Counted from the stretch's first letter, positions 25,151 through 35,067 are shown. The stretch is 64,000 nucleotides of DNA from Tethya wilhelma (GCA_964030475.1 CAXIPT010000002.1:392138-456137); one strand, 5' to 3'. The notes: generated from the sequence alone by a model not told the origin. Program-made: numbers and translations.

Positions 25151-26408
25151 ACTAGAAGCTTTAGGAACCTTAATAGCATCTGGATTCAGTGGATAAACTC
25201 CACATTTCTTGAAGCCTTTGATGATATCCTCAGGAACAATGCACTTCATCCAGGCCTTTGTAAACAACGAGGTGAAATTAAACTTTGAAAGGACCTTTCC
25301 AAGATTATTCTGAAAATATTCATGGCATATGCTCGTCCAATGTGCTTTTAATGGACCAAATACTCCTACATCAAGAGGCTGCGCTTCATGGGTTGAATGT
25401 GGAGGAAGGCAAAGCATTATTACATTGCTGTCTCTCACCAGTCGAATCACTTCTGGTTGGTAGTGAGTGCTGTGGCCATCGAGAAGGAGGAGGAGAGGAC
25501 AAGCAGAAACAGCATGTTTTAAAAAATGCTCTACTAACCAGGATTCAAATAGACCAGTGGTCATCCACCCTGAATCACTCAAGCTATATTGTGTTCCAGG
25601 ATACTCACCAGTGGTCCAAGCATGATTTAACTTCTTGGCATCGAACACAACAAGAGGAGGAATAGCTTGTCCTGCAGCATTCATGCAGCCGACAACTGTG
25701 ATCTGGCCTTTTTTACCGGCATGCTGGTAGCGAACTTTCTTGGCTCCTCTTCTGGCAACTACATTGGGTGTCTTAAAATTAAGTGGAATGCCACTTTCAT
25801 CCCCATTATAAATCTGTTGCGGATTCCCAGACAGATCGTTCGTCTCCAACGTTTCCTTCAGAAGAGAGAAGTAGTGTGCTATGGTTTCTTGGTTAATGGC
25901 ATTAAAATGGACTTGAGCTGTTGCATGCATCTCTTCTTCTGAGAGATAAATTCCCTTGCCTTCGGGTAAAAGCCTTCCACCATCGCATGGCTAACTTTGG
26001 AATCCTCTTTCTTTAGCAGCCCTTTGTCTTTTGCAACAGATGTTGCAATTGACATCACATCACGTCTCGTCTTTCCACATCCTAGCTCAGAACATTCTAA
26101 CAAAAACTTACCGAGTTTTGATTCTTCGTCTTGACTTATAGGTAGGGCTTACGCACTGGCTTCACACCATGCTCAACTCTTCCAATGACTCTATCGTAAA
26201 GAGTACTTCTTGGTACACCATATTCAATCGCAGCACGTGATGTAGCCATGCCACTTTGCACTGCCTTCATAGCCTCTACCATCTGTTCATTTGTCCATTA
26301 CTTGCACTTTGCATACAGTCTTGAAGAAGTCTTGGGCTAATTGTGGTAAGACACTGAATGATCACGGTTCTTTCTATCTGTGAGACGTTTTCGACGTATT
26401 TTGGGCAT

Positions 26409-26696
26409 TTCTCAACATACAGCACCTGGAAATTTCAACATTAATTTTATAGAGGAAAGCTTGTTAACAAAATATTATTCATCCAGATACTGAATTATAT
26501 CTGATTAAATTTTGGATTTGCACTGTTGACTGACAGATTAGTAAAAAAAAAAGTGATGTAATTGAATTACTCAGTAAATTACAAACATAATACACACAAT
26601 AATCACTAAGATTTACTTAAATAATACTACATTAGCTTGCAATTTATATAATTATATATAGACCTACAGAAATAACATCACAAAGCATAAACTTAC
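26409..26696. other. Non-coding stretch between transposase relic and first-exon candidate
   Basis: AT-rich. On the minus strand a possible acceptor (AAATTTCCAG) lies just upstream of the transposase ATG, but splicing the 26967-26697 exon to it reaches a stop within four codons. Confidence 0.4.
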
Positions 26697-26967
26697 CGAC
26701 AGTGTGGAACCAGCGCCACAGCTGATCGATGTCACCAGTGCTGATATTCTTCTTAATGAGAAATGAACCCAGCAAAGTTACTAAAATCACGTCCTTGGCT
26801 GTGTTCACATGAAGCTCTGAGATGCTGTCTTTAACTAAGACTAGCACTGGGCGGTCCAAACCAAAATGCAAAAAGAGAGTGTTGTTGGAAATAAAATACG
26901 ACGCAACAAATTCTGCCGAAAGGTATTCTACTTCACTCTCTATTGAGCTTTGTCCCGCTTCAGCCAT
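26697..26967 (-). CDS. Candidate first exon of an unidentified host gene
   Basis: An ATG at 26967 opens 90 codons (MAEAGQSSIESEVEYLSAEF and onward) that end at a consensus donor, GTCG|GTAAGT, at about 26697. The peptide mixes acidic and hydrophobic residues and contains FGLDRPVLVLV and a DQLWRWFHTV end; no domain was recognised. A CCAAT box (minus strand) lies about 105 bases upstream of the ATG, near 27072. The transposase relic starts 290 bases downstream on the same strand, so that element may sit in this gene's first intron. No following exon could be joined. Confidence 0.45.
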
Positions 26968-27419
26968 TCACAGCTCACCAGTCAAACTCAAGCTATGCTC
27001 ACAATTCCCTCCGTCTACGTCTAAGTACCACCTGAGCACAGAGCATGAGCTGTCAGTTCCGTGAAGCAATATGATTGGCAGCTAAGGCTCGCTCCATAGC
27101 AACATTCTGACGCAAAAACTCCTGTAAATCTCATAGGCTACAGCCATGGCAACTCTCACTAGTTATTAATAGTAGTCTAGCTAGCTACCTAACTGATCTG
27201 TATGCTACACCTACAAGTTAGCTTAGTAACAGTACAGACGTATGAATATTCATATACGCATGCGCATACTTTTTTACGTCAGCCACGATAAATTGTTGCT
27301 ATTGATAATTGACTAGCTACGCTAATTATTGTGGAGCACGTTGTCAGTGATATGGTGGTTCTGCATGACCATTGCGGTAATATTAAAATCCGTACAAGCT
27401 GCATGCTTGTTTGTTCACT

Positions 27420-28193
27420 CATAGATAATATAGACTACGTAACCGGGATTGGTGACTTCTCACGTGAGCAATACACTAATACAAACTCTGCGTGTCGCCG
27501 TTTCTTGTTCGCGCGCCCAAGTACAGCTGTCATTTTTTCACAAAACACTGAGCTGTCTTGGAAGTTAGTATTTTCTGAAGTAGATTTTCTAGAGATGATT
27601 TTTTATATGGCAGTTATTTCCTGCCTATTCAAGCATTTCAATTCTGTAACTAGCTGTTTATGTGGCTAAAAGTCAGTCAAGTTGAATATTTCTCGAGTAT
27701 GAGTCCAAAAAAGTACGCTACTTCAGCGGGTGAGTTTGTCATAATTTATCATGTATAATTTTTAGTACTGACTATTTTTTTCAAACTTGTAGGCTCTAAT
27801 CAACTGTAGGAGCCTTTGGAGTATCCATTATGTTGCCTTCTATCCAAGTATTTTGCTTCTACGGAACAGGACAGTCTAAAACAGCCGTGCCGTTTAGATA
27901 TTTTGTTTCATTTTGTACTAAATGGTTCATTTATCATTGTATATGTCAATAGATCGTAATAAAATGACTTCCAATACTTGCTTCTGCTCTATATCTATTT
28001 ATTTTATGCCTGAACTTTCGTGCAGTCATAGTGTATTTGTGTTATTGGCTCTTTTTGTGTGGGCTATACTAGCCGCCAGCTGCATCTTTCACTCAACAAA
28101 ACCACGACACACTTTGTCAAACGACAAAGTACAGGACTATACTGCTCACGTGAGAAGTCACCAATCCCGGTTACGTAGTCTATATTATCTATG
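27420..28193. mobile_element. Non-autonomous DNA transposon with perfect 51-base terminal inverted repeats
   Basis: 27420-27470 and 28143-28193 are exact reverse complements over all 51 bases (end CATAGATAATATAGACTACG). The copy is flanked by GTTCACT at 27413-27419 and 28194-28200, a 7-base (possibly 8-base) target duplication as hAT-type elements make. The 670-base interior has open frames but nothing resembling a transposase. Perfect ends and an intact duplication suggest a recent insertion. Confidence 0.85.
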
Positions 28194-28370
28194 GTTCACT
28201 CGACCTAGATATGTTAACTTGTGCCAGAACATGTCCATACTAGTCATGGCAAAATGTAGCAGAGAGAATAATGTTTACATTAACACCTTGCTCTACAGAA
28301 TATTGCCTTAGCTGGGCCGAAATGCTATGAGCCACCAATTGGAGGAAATAAAAGTTTATACCGGAAAGAA

Positions 28371-29704
28371 TACAGTGAAACCTCCAATAATGGACTCCCT
28401 GAGAAGCAGACAACCTCGATCTGTACAGCGGACAAAGTGCATACCCCTGATTGCTTTTAGTATAGCATTAATATTTAAGTAACCCCCAAAAAGTGGCCAC
28501 CTTTAAACTCCAAACTACGGACGGCCACCTGGCACCAATTGACCTCAACAATGCAAAATTTACCTCTATAAATGGACAGAAACCACACCCACCACGGCAT
28601 GCATCCAGATATTGATAATCTTTACAGCATGATGAGTTGAGGAAGTTCATGAACGACGATAATATTAACAATAGCTATAGCATCTATAGGTGTCTAGAGG
28701 TAGTGAAAGCATCAATGAACTCCTTAATTTTATCAATATTGACTTGGGTTCATGCAACATAGAAGAAATTCAAGAGAACAGTGACCAAGATCCTAATCCC
28801 CCTCAACTCGAAGTCAAGACGTACAAAGAAGCAAATACTGATGCAGACTAATTGGTCCAATAACCTGTACCACCCAGTTCTATTCATGCTGCATTCATGG
28901 ACCAATTAGCAATACTATAGACCGACTCAATTTGTTTTGTTCAAAGCCATGCAACCGACTAAATTTCTTGAGCCAAGCCTTACGTAAATCGACTTCAAAA
29001 TTGAGTCTGTCCATATATATAGTGTGCAGCATGAATAGAACTGGGCGGTAAATTTAGCTCTAGATAATGCGCCATGCGCTGCAACTGACTCTTTATATAA
29101 AATCAGCTTACAAGCCCAGTTTCAATCATTTTCTGCTGCCGTCACTTTGCATTTCTCGAGCTCGACCTATACTCTCCCCATCCACTGATTGAAACTTTGC
29201 AGCCACTCTGCCAAAGTTTATAAAGTGTCTGTCCATCTCGTAATAATATTATCAATTCATTCCGTCCAAGATCCGTTGCAGCCATCACTCAGAGCAGTAT
29301 CACGAAATGGATACAGCTTCATGTCCACATGTATGTGTAACTCATATACCCAGCAATTCCTTGAAGATCAGGGACATAGCTATGACTGTAGCTGAAGTAG
29401 GTTCAATTGTAGATGATGTTACAGTCTTGAAAGTGCATGAGCGGAGCTAAGCAAAGCACACTTGATGACCTTTTCAAGCCTACAAAGGACATAACTGTAT
29501 AAGATGCTGCCGGATATACATTTATATTCTATAGCAATGTAATTTAAACACATATAAAGTTATAATATGCTACTGGATACATTAATGTAATTTAAAACAC
29601 ATAATAATCAATAATAATGGTGAACCTTCAAGAGAGGGACAACAGGTCTACTAGTGACAAATGCTTTGCCCCCAATGTGTCTCTTCTTTGGAGGTTTCAC
29701 TGTA
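28371..29704. mobile_element. Pogo/Tigger-type DNA transposon, non-autonomous or decayed, 1334 bases
   Basis: The ends TACAGTGAAACCTCCAA and TTGGAGGTTTCACTGTA are perfect 17-base inverted repeats with TA at each outer edge, the TA target site of Tc1/mariner and pogo elements. CAGTG-type ends fit pogo/Tigger families. A short relic frame (FINIDLGSCNIEEIQEN) near 28730-28850 may be all that remains of a protein. A smaller foldback element is nested inside at 28868-29050. Confidence 0.7.
28868..29050. mobile_element. 183-base foldback element nested in the 28.4-29.7 kb transposon
   Basis: TACCACCCAGTTCTATTCAT at the left mirrors ATGAATAGAACTGGGCGGTA at the right over 26 bases with one mismatch. 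A second inner pair (GACCGACTCAATTT / AAATTGAGTCTGTCC) extends the fold. TA at the edges suggests a Tc1/mariner-type miniature. Confidence 0.75.
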
Positions 29705-30176
29705 TAGCATTCTCAATGATCTAACCCAGCTCCAAGCAATGGAAAGATTGCGTGATCATGAAATATATATGAAATTATCAAGGATGAGTATGGTGAATGT
29801 GATGAACCTTTCCTATAATACACCTAAATCCTTGTCACTATGATATTGTATATTTACTGGGGTTATAACACCAGCTTGTCCACCCAGGGGTTGTTTAATG
29901 TTCTCTTGAGGATCACTGTCTGTAGGCAACTCCTGTAAATCAGAATTCCTACTGCACACAATTGGTTCTGCATGCATGTGCATGTAACACAATTGTTGTC
30001 ATAAATCTGCAACCCTGTACTATAATACCATTATATTATTAGTATACCTTGCACAATAAAATTAGAGTGTAAGTGTTGCTTCTCCTCATTAGATAATGTG
30101 AGAACAAAAGTGTACTTTCCAATAGTCTCAGTATACAATATTGGGTATACCTCATGCACCAACAATTAGGCGGTGG
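29705..30176. other. Non-coding stretch, no gene recognised
   Basis: AT-rich with short open frames only; nothing recognisable. Confidence 0.5.
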
Positions 30177-30422
30177 TTAAAATACCATTGATATTGATCG
30201 AGTTACTGAATGGAAACATTGATCACAATACATGCTTAGCCTAGCATGCAGTGCAACTTTATTGCTAGAATTCCTTGATTCACCTCTCCATACATCAAAA
30301 TCTTTACCTACAACGAAGTTATGAGTAATTATTATCGCAATGTATTTTTTGAGTTTAGAGTATTCACCTTCTATGGGGACTTGCATTTTAACTGAGCCAT
30401 CAGTAGCAAGTGATGCAACCAT
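30177..30422 (-). CDS. Candidate small gene or first exons, unidentified
   Basis: An ATG at 30422 in good context (GACAAAATGG) opens MVASLATDGSVKMQVPIEG. A GTGAATAC donor and a TTCGTTGTAG acceptor inside the frame define a possible short in-frame intron. The frame resumes KDFDVWRGESRNSSNKVAL and ends at 30177. Short phase-preserving introns are seen elsewhere in this window. No domain is recognised; it may be the 5' end of a longer gene or chance. Confidence 0.35.
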   Translation of the reverse strand: MVASLATDGSVKMQVPIEGEYSKLKKYIAIIITHNFVVGKDFDVWRGESRNSSNKVALHARLSMYCDQCFHSVTRSISMVF

Positions 30423-31101
30423 TTTGTCTGTGTTGGTTTGGGAATGATTATCGTATCACATGATACATTTCTGAACTTAACATATAAAACTATTTTACAC
30501 AAGCAGTATTACAATATCCCTAAAGTTTCCATTTCATTTTACTTAATTGACGGTCTGTTCATGCTTCTGTTAAAATATTAGCCACTGCATCTACAATGAT
30601 CACATCAGCACAAATGAAAATGCTGTTTTGATGTAGCACAGAAACCAGGTAGTTATATATCAAACTTGACTAGCTCAATGCTCTAAGCTTAAACCTGTGC
30701 CACCTATTCTAAATTGAATCCATTTAATGTTTTCTTAAAAGCTCTCATAATGCTTGTAGAACCAATAAGAATTGGCTCATTTGGAAGAGTATACAAAGCA
30801 CTTTGACAAGGAACATTTGTGGCTGCCAAAGTATAGCTCCAGTTTGTGCATGGAAATGAAAAGGTTGTCAAAAACAAACTTGACGGTTTATAAGTGAGTT
30901 TTTGTAACTATATACCTTAAAAGTTTCCATGATGACTATAATAAATTATGTCCTGTTTATTTGCTATATAAGACACTTGTTCATCCCAATGTATTGTCAT
31001 TACTCGGGGTAATCGAAGAACGCCAGTCAATTACCATTGTAATAAATTTTGTCAACGAGAAAGACTTGGATCGTATAATCTTTTTTGGTCAAAACAAGAT
31101 A
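30423..31101. other. Non-coding stretch, no gene recognised
   Basis: AT-rich, no supported frame, ends at the left terminal repeat of the Tc1-type element. Confidence 0.5.
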
Positions 31102-31146
31102 TACAGTACATTGCAGAAAAAAGTTTGCTCCTAGCTCGTCACATGC

Positions 31147-31270
31147 TCGCGAAAGTTCGCGAGCACTTTACATGCTATTGGGACTCGCGAGCTACTGCCT
31201 CGTTTAACGCGCGACCTCACATAATTATTATTGGTAAAGGTCGCGACAATTACCTCGCGAAAGGTCGCGA
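31147..31270. promoter_or_regulatory. Cluster of six TCGCGA palindromes
   Basis: TCGCGA occurs at 31147, 31157, 31185, 31241, 31255 and 31265, six times in 124 bases of otherwise AT-rich DNA. The cluster lies about 190 bases upstream of the ATG at 31463. The other end of the same transposon also carries GCTCGCGAGC and CTCGCGAAAG words (34.26-34.39 kb). It may be a promoter or transposase-binding subterminal repeats. Confidence 0.4.
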
Positions 31271-31462
31271 GAACGTGGCTAGATTAAAAGAGAAGCTCAG
31301 TCTGCAGATCTGGGATCTGCTAGCAGTCAACAATTAACTTTATATGCAGATGCTTGCTCGTGCTTGTTATGGTATACAGATACTGAATACTTTTACTGAG
31401 TTGCCGTCGATCTTGTGTAGCTACACTGTATATTGAACTGCTTGCTCAAGTAAACTGTGGTA

Positions 31463-32694
31463 ATGGACTCTGCTCAGCCTGTTGCTCACTCGCTCAAGTG
31501 GGCAACTGCAACCCCAGCCAGCTACTGTCGAGTCTGCTACTCAAAACCAGCAACCTCTCCGACCAGCGACTACAGAGTGTAGCAAACAGCCGCTTCTCCA
31601 ACCAGAAACTGTACAGCAACCTCTCCAGCCAGCAACTACAGAGTCTGCTAGCAAACAGCTAGCCACTTCTCCAACCAGCAACTGTACAGAAACCTGTCCA
31701 GCCAGAGACTACAGAATCTAGCAAACAGCAACCTCTCCAACCAGCAACTGTTTCAGTAGACCTATTCTCTGCACAGCAGCACGGGCCTCTCGGGCCAGGT
31801 AACGTAACTGACTTAACCCAACATTCTCAAGCTGCTGAGCCAGCTACTGTGGAAGAGTTCAGTACTCAAGTACAGCCTCTTGATGTCAATTTCCTTCAGC
31901 CAGTCCCAATATTGACAAGCAATGCGTCCAGGCAGACGGTCAGCCTTTACATCAGTGTTCTTCAACGGACGATCCGGGCAAGAGACTCAGACTGTTGCTC
32001 AAGTGATCAACAAGTACCGTATAGCTCCAAATTTTCGTGGTACAATATTTTCGTGAAATTCGTGATTTGACCGTATATCACGAAAATTTTCTCCACGTAA
32101 ATTTAGAAAACCGTATATCGGCAATATAATTTCAGAGATCGTGATTCACGAAAATTAGCTCAAAACGGCAAAGACAGACTTTTCACGAACTTTTTGAACC
32201 ACGAAAATTTGGAGCTATACGGTATACTGTTTTGTTTAAAGGAAACAACAGTAAAAAGTGGGATGGTCATGAAGTGCTTGTTGACAGCGAATGGCTCGAA
32301 ATGGTATACAACAGATCTGAACTTACACCTGGAAAACAATTGCGGCTGCCTTAATTTTGGCAGGCAGCAGGTGTGGATACTCAGTACTGAAATGCAACAC
32401 TGGTGCATGTGGAAAGTGCATGTGCCAATGACACGACGCAAATTTTAGGTATTGTGTTAAAATTATGTTGACATTATGTACATTAATTAATCTTCATCTT
32501 TTTCAAATTGGTTATTTACAGGGAGAGGAAAGCGAAAGAAAAAGAGTCAGCCTATAATTCAATCCACAAACATATCTAAGAAGGCAAAGGGAGCACAGAA
32601 GACAACTACAAAGCCTACAAAGCTAAAGAAGAAAGAATCGAAAACACATGCAGAAGAAGGAGAAGTACATCTCAGTGCAACATATATAACTTAA
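31463..32694 (+). pseudogene. Split Gln/Pro-rich gene enclosed in the Tc1-type element (broken)
   Basis: An ATG at 31463 (MDSAQPVAHS) leads, through two frame changes, into repeats of the form KQPLLQPETVQ-QPLQPATTES, about 22-23 residues each and roughly 3.5 copies. Then follows a less repetitive part (SVDLFSAQQHGPLGPG, FLQPVPILTS). A foldback element interrupts it at 32015-32224. The frame resumes LFKGNNSKKWDGHEVLVDSE, passes a stop, and meets a donor at 32449; a 73-base intron ends TTATTTACAG. The last exon (32522-32694) is a Lys-rich tail (GRGKRKKKSQPI, TTTKPTKLKKKESK) ending in TAA. The Gln/Pro repeats plus basic tail recall a nuclear protein, but no family is recognised. It is not the transposase. 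Confidence 0.5.
32015..32224. mobile_element. 210-base foldback element inserted in the Gln/Pro-rich gene
   Basis: TACCGTATAGCTCCAAATTT at the left and AAATTTGGAGCTATACGGTA at the right belong to perfect 26-base inverted ends, edged by TA. The interior repeats the TTTCGTGA / TCACGAAA theme several times. It interrupts coding sequence, so it arrived after the gene. Confidence 0.85.
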
Positions 32695-32888
32695 ATATTG
32701 ATTCATATCATTAATTTTATTATTATAATTTGCAAGATAGTTTATTTTAAGGCTTTATGTTTAACAAAAGTCAATAATTATTTTAAAACTTGAAACAGTA
32801 CAAAACAATCAAAATTATTACATATTATTATGTACATGGTCTAAAATTATTACACAAAAATTGTAACAAAAAATGTATGTGCCACTGC

Positions 32889-33117
32889 TAGCCTCGTCCC
32901 CAGGCCCTCTGCGTGGTACTATTGTTGATTTATTACGTTAACAATCCTTACCAGATGATTTTATTTAAGCACGCCAAAAGCCTTGTCCCCAGGCTACTAT
33001 TGTTGATTTATTACGTTGACGATCCTTACCAGATGATAAAAATTTACGAAAATGGTAAAGATCGTCAACTTAACAAATCAATACTAGCAGCACGCAGAAG
33101 GCCTGGGAACGAGGCTA
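32889..33117. repeat. Foldback repeat with GCCTCGTCCCCAGGCC ends
   Basis: The left arm (GCCTCGTCCCCAGGCC, CTGCGTG, ATTGTTGATTTATTACG) is mirrored by the right arm (CGCAGAAGGCCTGGGAACGAGGC). A direct partial copy of the left arm (CTTGTCCCCAGGCTACTATT) lies in the middle. The same end word occurs at 18004 and in altered form at 6542, so this is a dispersed family. Confidence 0.7.
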
Positions 33118-33140
33118 TGCCACTGCTATAGCTATGGTAA

Positions 33141-34100
33141 TTATTGTATATATCTTGATATTCTTAAAATTAGTTTCGATGCATGAGTGTACGTACTCAA
33201 TCTCTGTATGTAGCAGTTACACTTGTGAATGCCAACAGTTGCCCAAAAGTGCTGAATTCCAGTTACTAACTCTTGTTTGCTTTTCGGCTTGGCATCAGTA
33301 CGTATGTATTCTTTCATTTCATGCCAGAGGTTTTCAATTGGGTTGATATCGGGAGATTCAGGAGGAGTACGCCAACAATTTATGCCTTTAGCTCGGTAGA
33401 ACTCTTGTGCAACTCGGGATGTGTGCTTTGGATCGTTGTCTTGCATAAATCTGTGCGTATTGGCCGGATGCGAAAACTGTCGATCTATGAATGGTAGTAA
33501 AGTCTGCTCAAGAATCTCACAGTACAGCGAAGCATCCATTATCCCCTCAAATATGCAAACTTCTGTAGCTCCTTTCCTGCTTATCCCAGCCCAAACGTGG
33601 ACCTTGATCGGATGTTTTGGGTGTGGTTTAGGACGAGGCTTCTCGCCTTCTTTTCTGTAACAGCGTCGTCTATGCGTTTTTAGCTGCATGGTAGTTTTAT
33701 CGCTCCATATGACATCATCGAAGGTGTCGTGTAAATAGTTATTTGTCCAATCTAGACGTTTCTTCTTGTTTCCTTCATGTATCAATTGACAGTAAGCATG
33801 CAGACCCACGATAAATCCATCCAAGTTGCTTCGTATTACGTACAATAGTTGACAGGGAAACATATATACCGTGAACAGCAAGCAAGCCTTGCAACTGAGT
33901 TGCCGTAGTTTCGTTATCATTACGCATAGCTTCTTCAAGTAGCATAAGGATGGCAGGAGAAAGTTTCGGAGGGAGTCCTGAACCTGGTTTTCTACTAATC
34001 GTACCAGATTTATGAAAAATTCAGAAACAGTCAAACTCCTTGCTTTGATACAATAATGCCATCTTCAAGAACTAAATATTCAACAATAGACGACACTCTA
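33141..34100 (-). pseudogene. Tc1-type DD34E transposase, frameshifted in the N-terminal half
   Basis: The catalytic half is open: IWSDKTT holds D112, RFMQDNDPKHTSR holds D199 and SPDINPIENLW holds E234, giving exact DD34E spacing (numbered in the 297-codon frame starting at 34034). Upstream, a helix-turn-helix part reads in another frame (SRKPGSGLPPKLSPAILML, TTATQLQGLLAVHGIYVSLS), joined to the catalytic frame by one shift near 33795. A second shift or stop lies near 34010 before GIIVSKQGV. The enzyme would cut at TA target sites and join the ends of its element. The usual WSDE is WSDK here. It is oriented toward the left end of the enclosing element. Confidence 0.85.
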
Positions 34101-34577
34101 AGTCCTCTCCAATACAAACTAAGTATTTTCAGCTTACAATAGTCACTTAGAACCATGATTCAGAATGCACGTAAAGGCTTGATCAAAATAAACTGACTAA
34201 ATCATGGCGTTCTTTTATATGAAAACGCTTAACGAAGCTTCGCGACAATCAGAAGCCATACTCAGGCGAATGCTCGCGAGCATGCACATATGTACTGTAT
34301 CCCATAGTTTACAGTAAGGGCGCACGCGGTAGAGCTCTACGAGGCACGTGCGTGTACATGACACACGCATCATCACATCACTCGCGAAAGGGATATAACG
34401 AACTAATCGTGAGAAGTCGTGATCAGTGCGCAAACTTTTATCTGCAATGTACTGTATGCTAAATTTATTCAATATAATTATGTAAGAAGTATATGTGTAA
34501 AATTATTATTATTAAACTAAGGTGAAACTCTTTTTTGTGAAGAAAGTCAACATTTCTCTTTAGATTCTCCACAGTTA

Positions 34578-35067
34578 GTGTTAATGCCTACCTGTAACCC
34601 ACCAATTATCCATTTGGACCTAAAACCGAAAAACATCTTGGTAGGATTGCTTACATACCGAAATAGCTACGCATTATACTTAGTATTGTCGCCATCCAGG
34701 TTGAGTCATGCAGGCAGTGGACATGTGTTTTTGGCCAATTTTGGACTAGGAAAAGTGTTGCATACTGGTATGCTACACTTCGGGAGGACAACAATTAAAG
34801 CAGGTACCCCAGCCTTTCAGTCTGCTGAGAAATTTAAGGGGAGGAGATAGGTCACAGGTCTGTGGCACTACCTCTTTGTTTCATATCCGTGAAACAGTAT
34901 GACAACAAATGTTGAATTTCTTGAGAAGACATGTGTCCAGTAGGCAGAAACTCTCCCTGGACTGCCACTTTCAGCATTATGGTATGCTCACTAATAGTAT
35001 CAGGCCAAACAGGCCTTTCTCCATACAACTCAAGAAAAATACAACTGATTGCATAGATGTCACAGTG
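34578..35067 (+). pseudogene. Protein kinase relic with inverted C-lobe
   Basis: On the plus strand 34578-34850 reads the catalytic loop (IIHLDLKPKNIL), an in-frame insertion of about 25 residues, a metal-binding loop altered from DFG to NFG (FLANFGLGKVL), and the activation segment (IKAGTPAFQSAEKFKG, where the final motif is usually PE), then a stop at 34848. The next kinase part is on the minus strand: from 35067 leftward it reads CDIYAISCIFLELYGERP, VWPDTISEHTIML, EIQHLLSYCFTDMKQR and a stop at 34852. The two parts are thus tail to tail, consistent with inversion of about 217 bases. The N-lobe is absent. Loss of the DFG Asp and the inversion rule out activity. An identical copy lies at 39879-40368. 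Confidence 0.7.

Larger units (their letters stand above)
22336..26408 (-). pseudogene. Pogo/jerky-like transposase with 13-residue repeat array and zinc-finger-like tail (broken)
   Basis: Reading leftward from an ATG at 26408: a basic start (MPKIRRKR); a psq-type helix-turn-helix (GMATSRAAIEYGVPRSTLYD) near 26210-26270; a CENP-B/Tc5-type DNA-binding part (FLLECSELGCGKTRRDV, MRWWKAFTRRQGNL) near 25960-26110; then an uninterrupted DDE_1 catalytic domain (25930 to about 25150) with D44 (NGDESG), D151 (LLLLDGHST) and D187 (AQPLDVGVF). The next part is an array of 13-residue units (GVHGVGSLSQTTS), a Lys/Ala/Glu-rich helix (KKAEEKAKKALERAKKAQEK), and a Cys/His end (CCACF, WLQCAYGRWIHEHC) stopping at 22336. 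The N-terminal region holds two in-frame stops and at least two frameshifts, and the tail holds more, so the full protein is not made. The tail module is present twice. Confidence 0.8.
31102..34456 (-). mobile_element. Tc1-type DNA transposon with an enclosed second gene, about 3.36 kb
   Basis: The left end TACAGTACATTGCAGAAAAA (31102 onward) mirrors the right end TTTTATCTGCAATGTACTGTA (to 34456) over about 26 bases with one mismatch, and TA forms each edge. CAGT-type ends and a TA target fit Tc1/mariner. Inside, on the minus strand, lies a DD34E transposase (33141-34100). On the plus strand lies a split Gln/Pro-rich gene (31463-32694). Two later foldback insertions (32015-32224 and 32889-33117) add about 440 bases. 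Both subterminal regions are CG-rich with TCGCGA words. The right part from 33764 is repeated exactly at 39065 onward, probably by assembly. Confidence 0.65.

Noticed and set aside
26409..26967. Direct splice of the MAEAGQSS exon to the transposase start
   Set aside because: Using the GTAAGT donor and the nearest acceptor, the joined frame meets a stop after about four codons.
28468..28671. Cys-rich minus-strand frame (CRGGCGFC)
   Set aside because: It lies inside the CAGTGAAACC-ended transposon and has no start, splice signal or conserved spacing.
34641..34713. A 73-base intron between the kinase catalytic loop and NFG
   Set aside because: Borders GTAGGA and CATGCAG exist, but removing it breaks the frame; an in-frame insertion is kept as the description.
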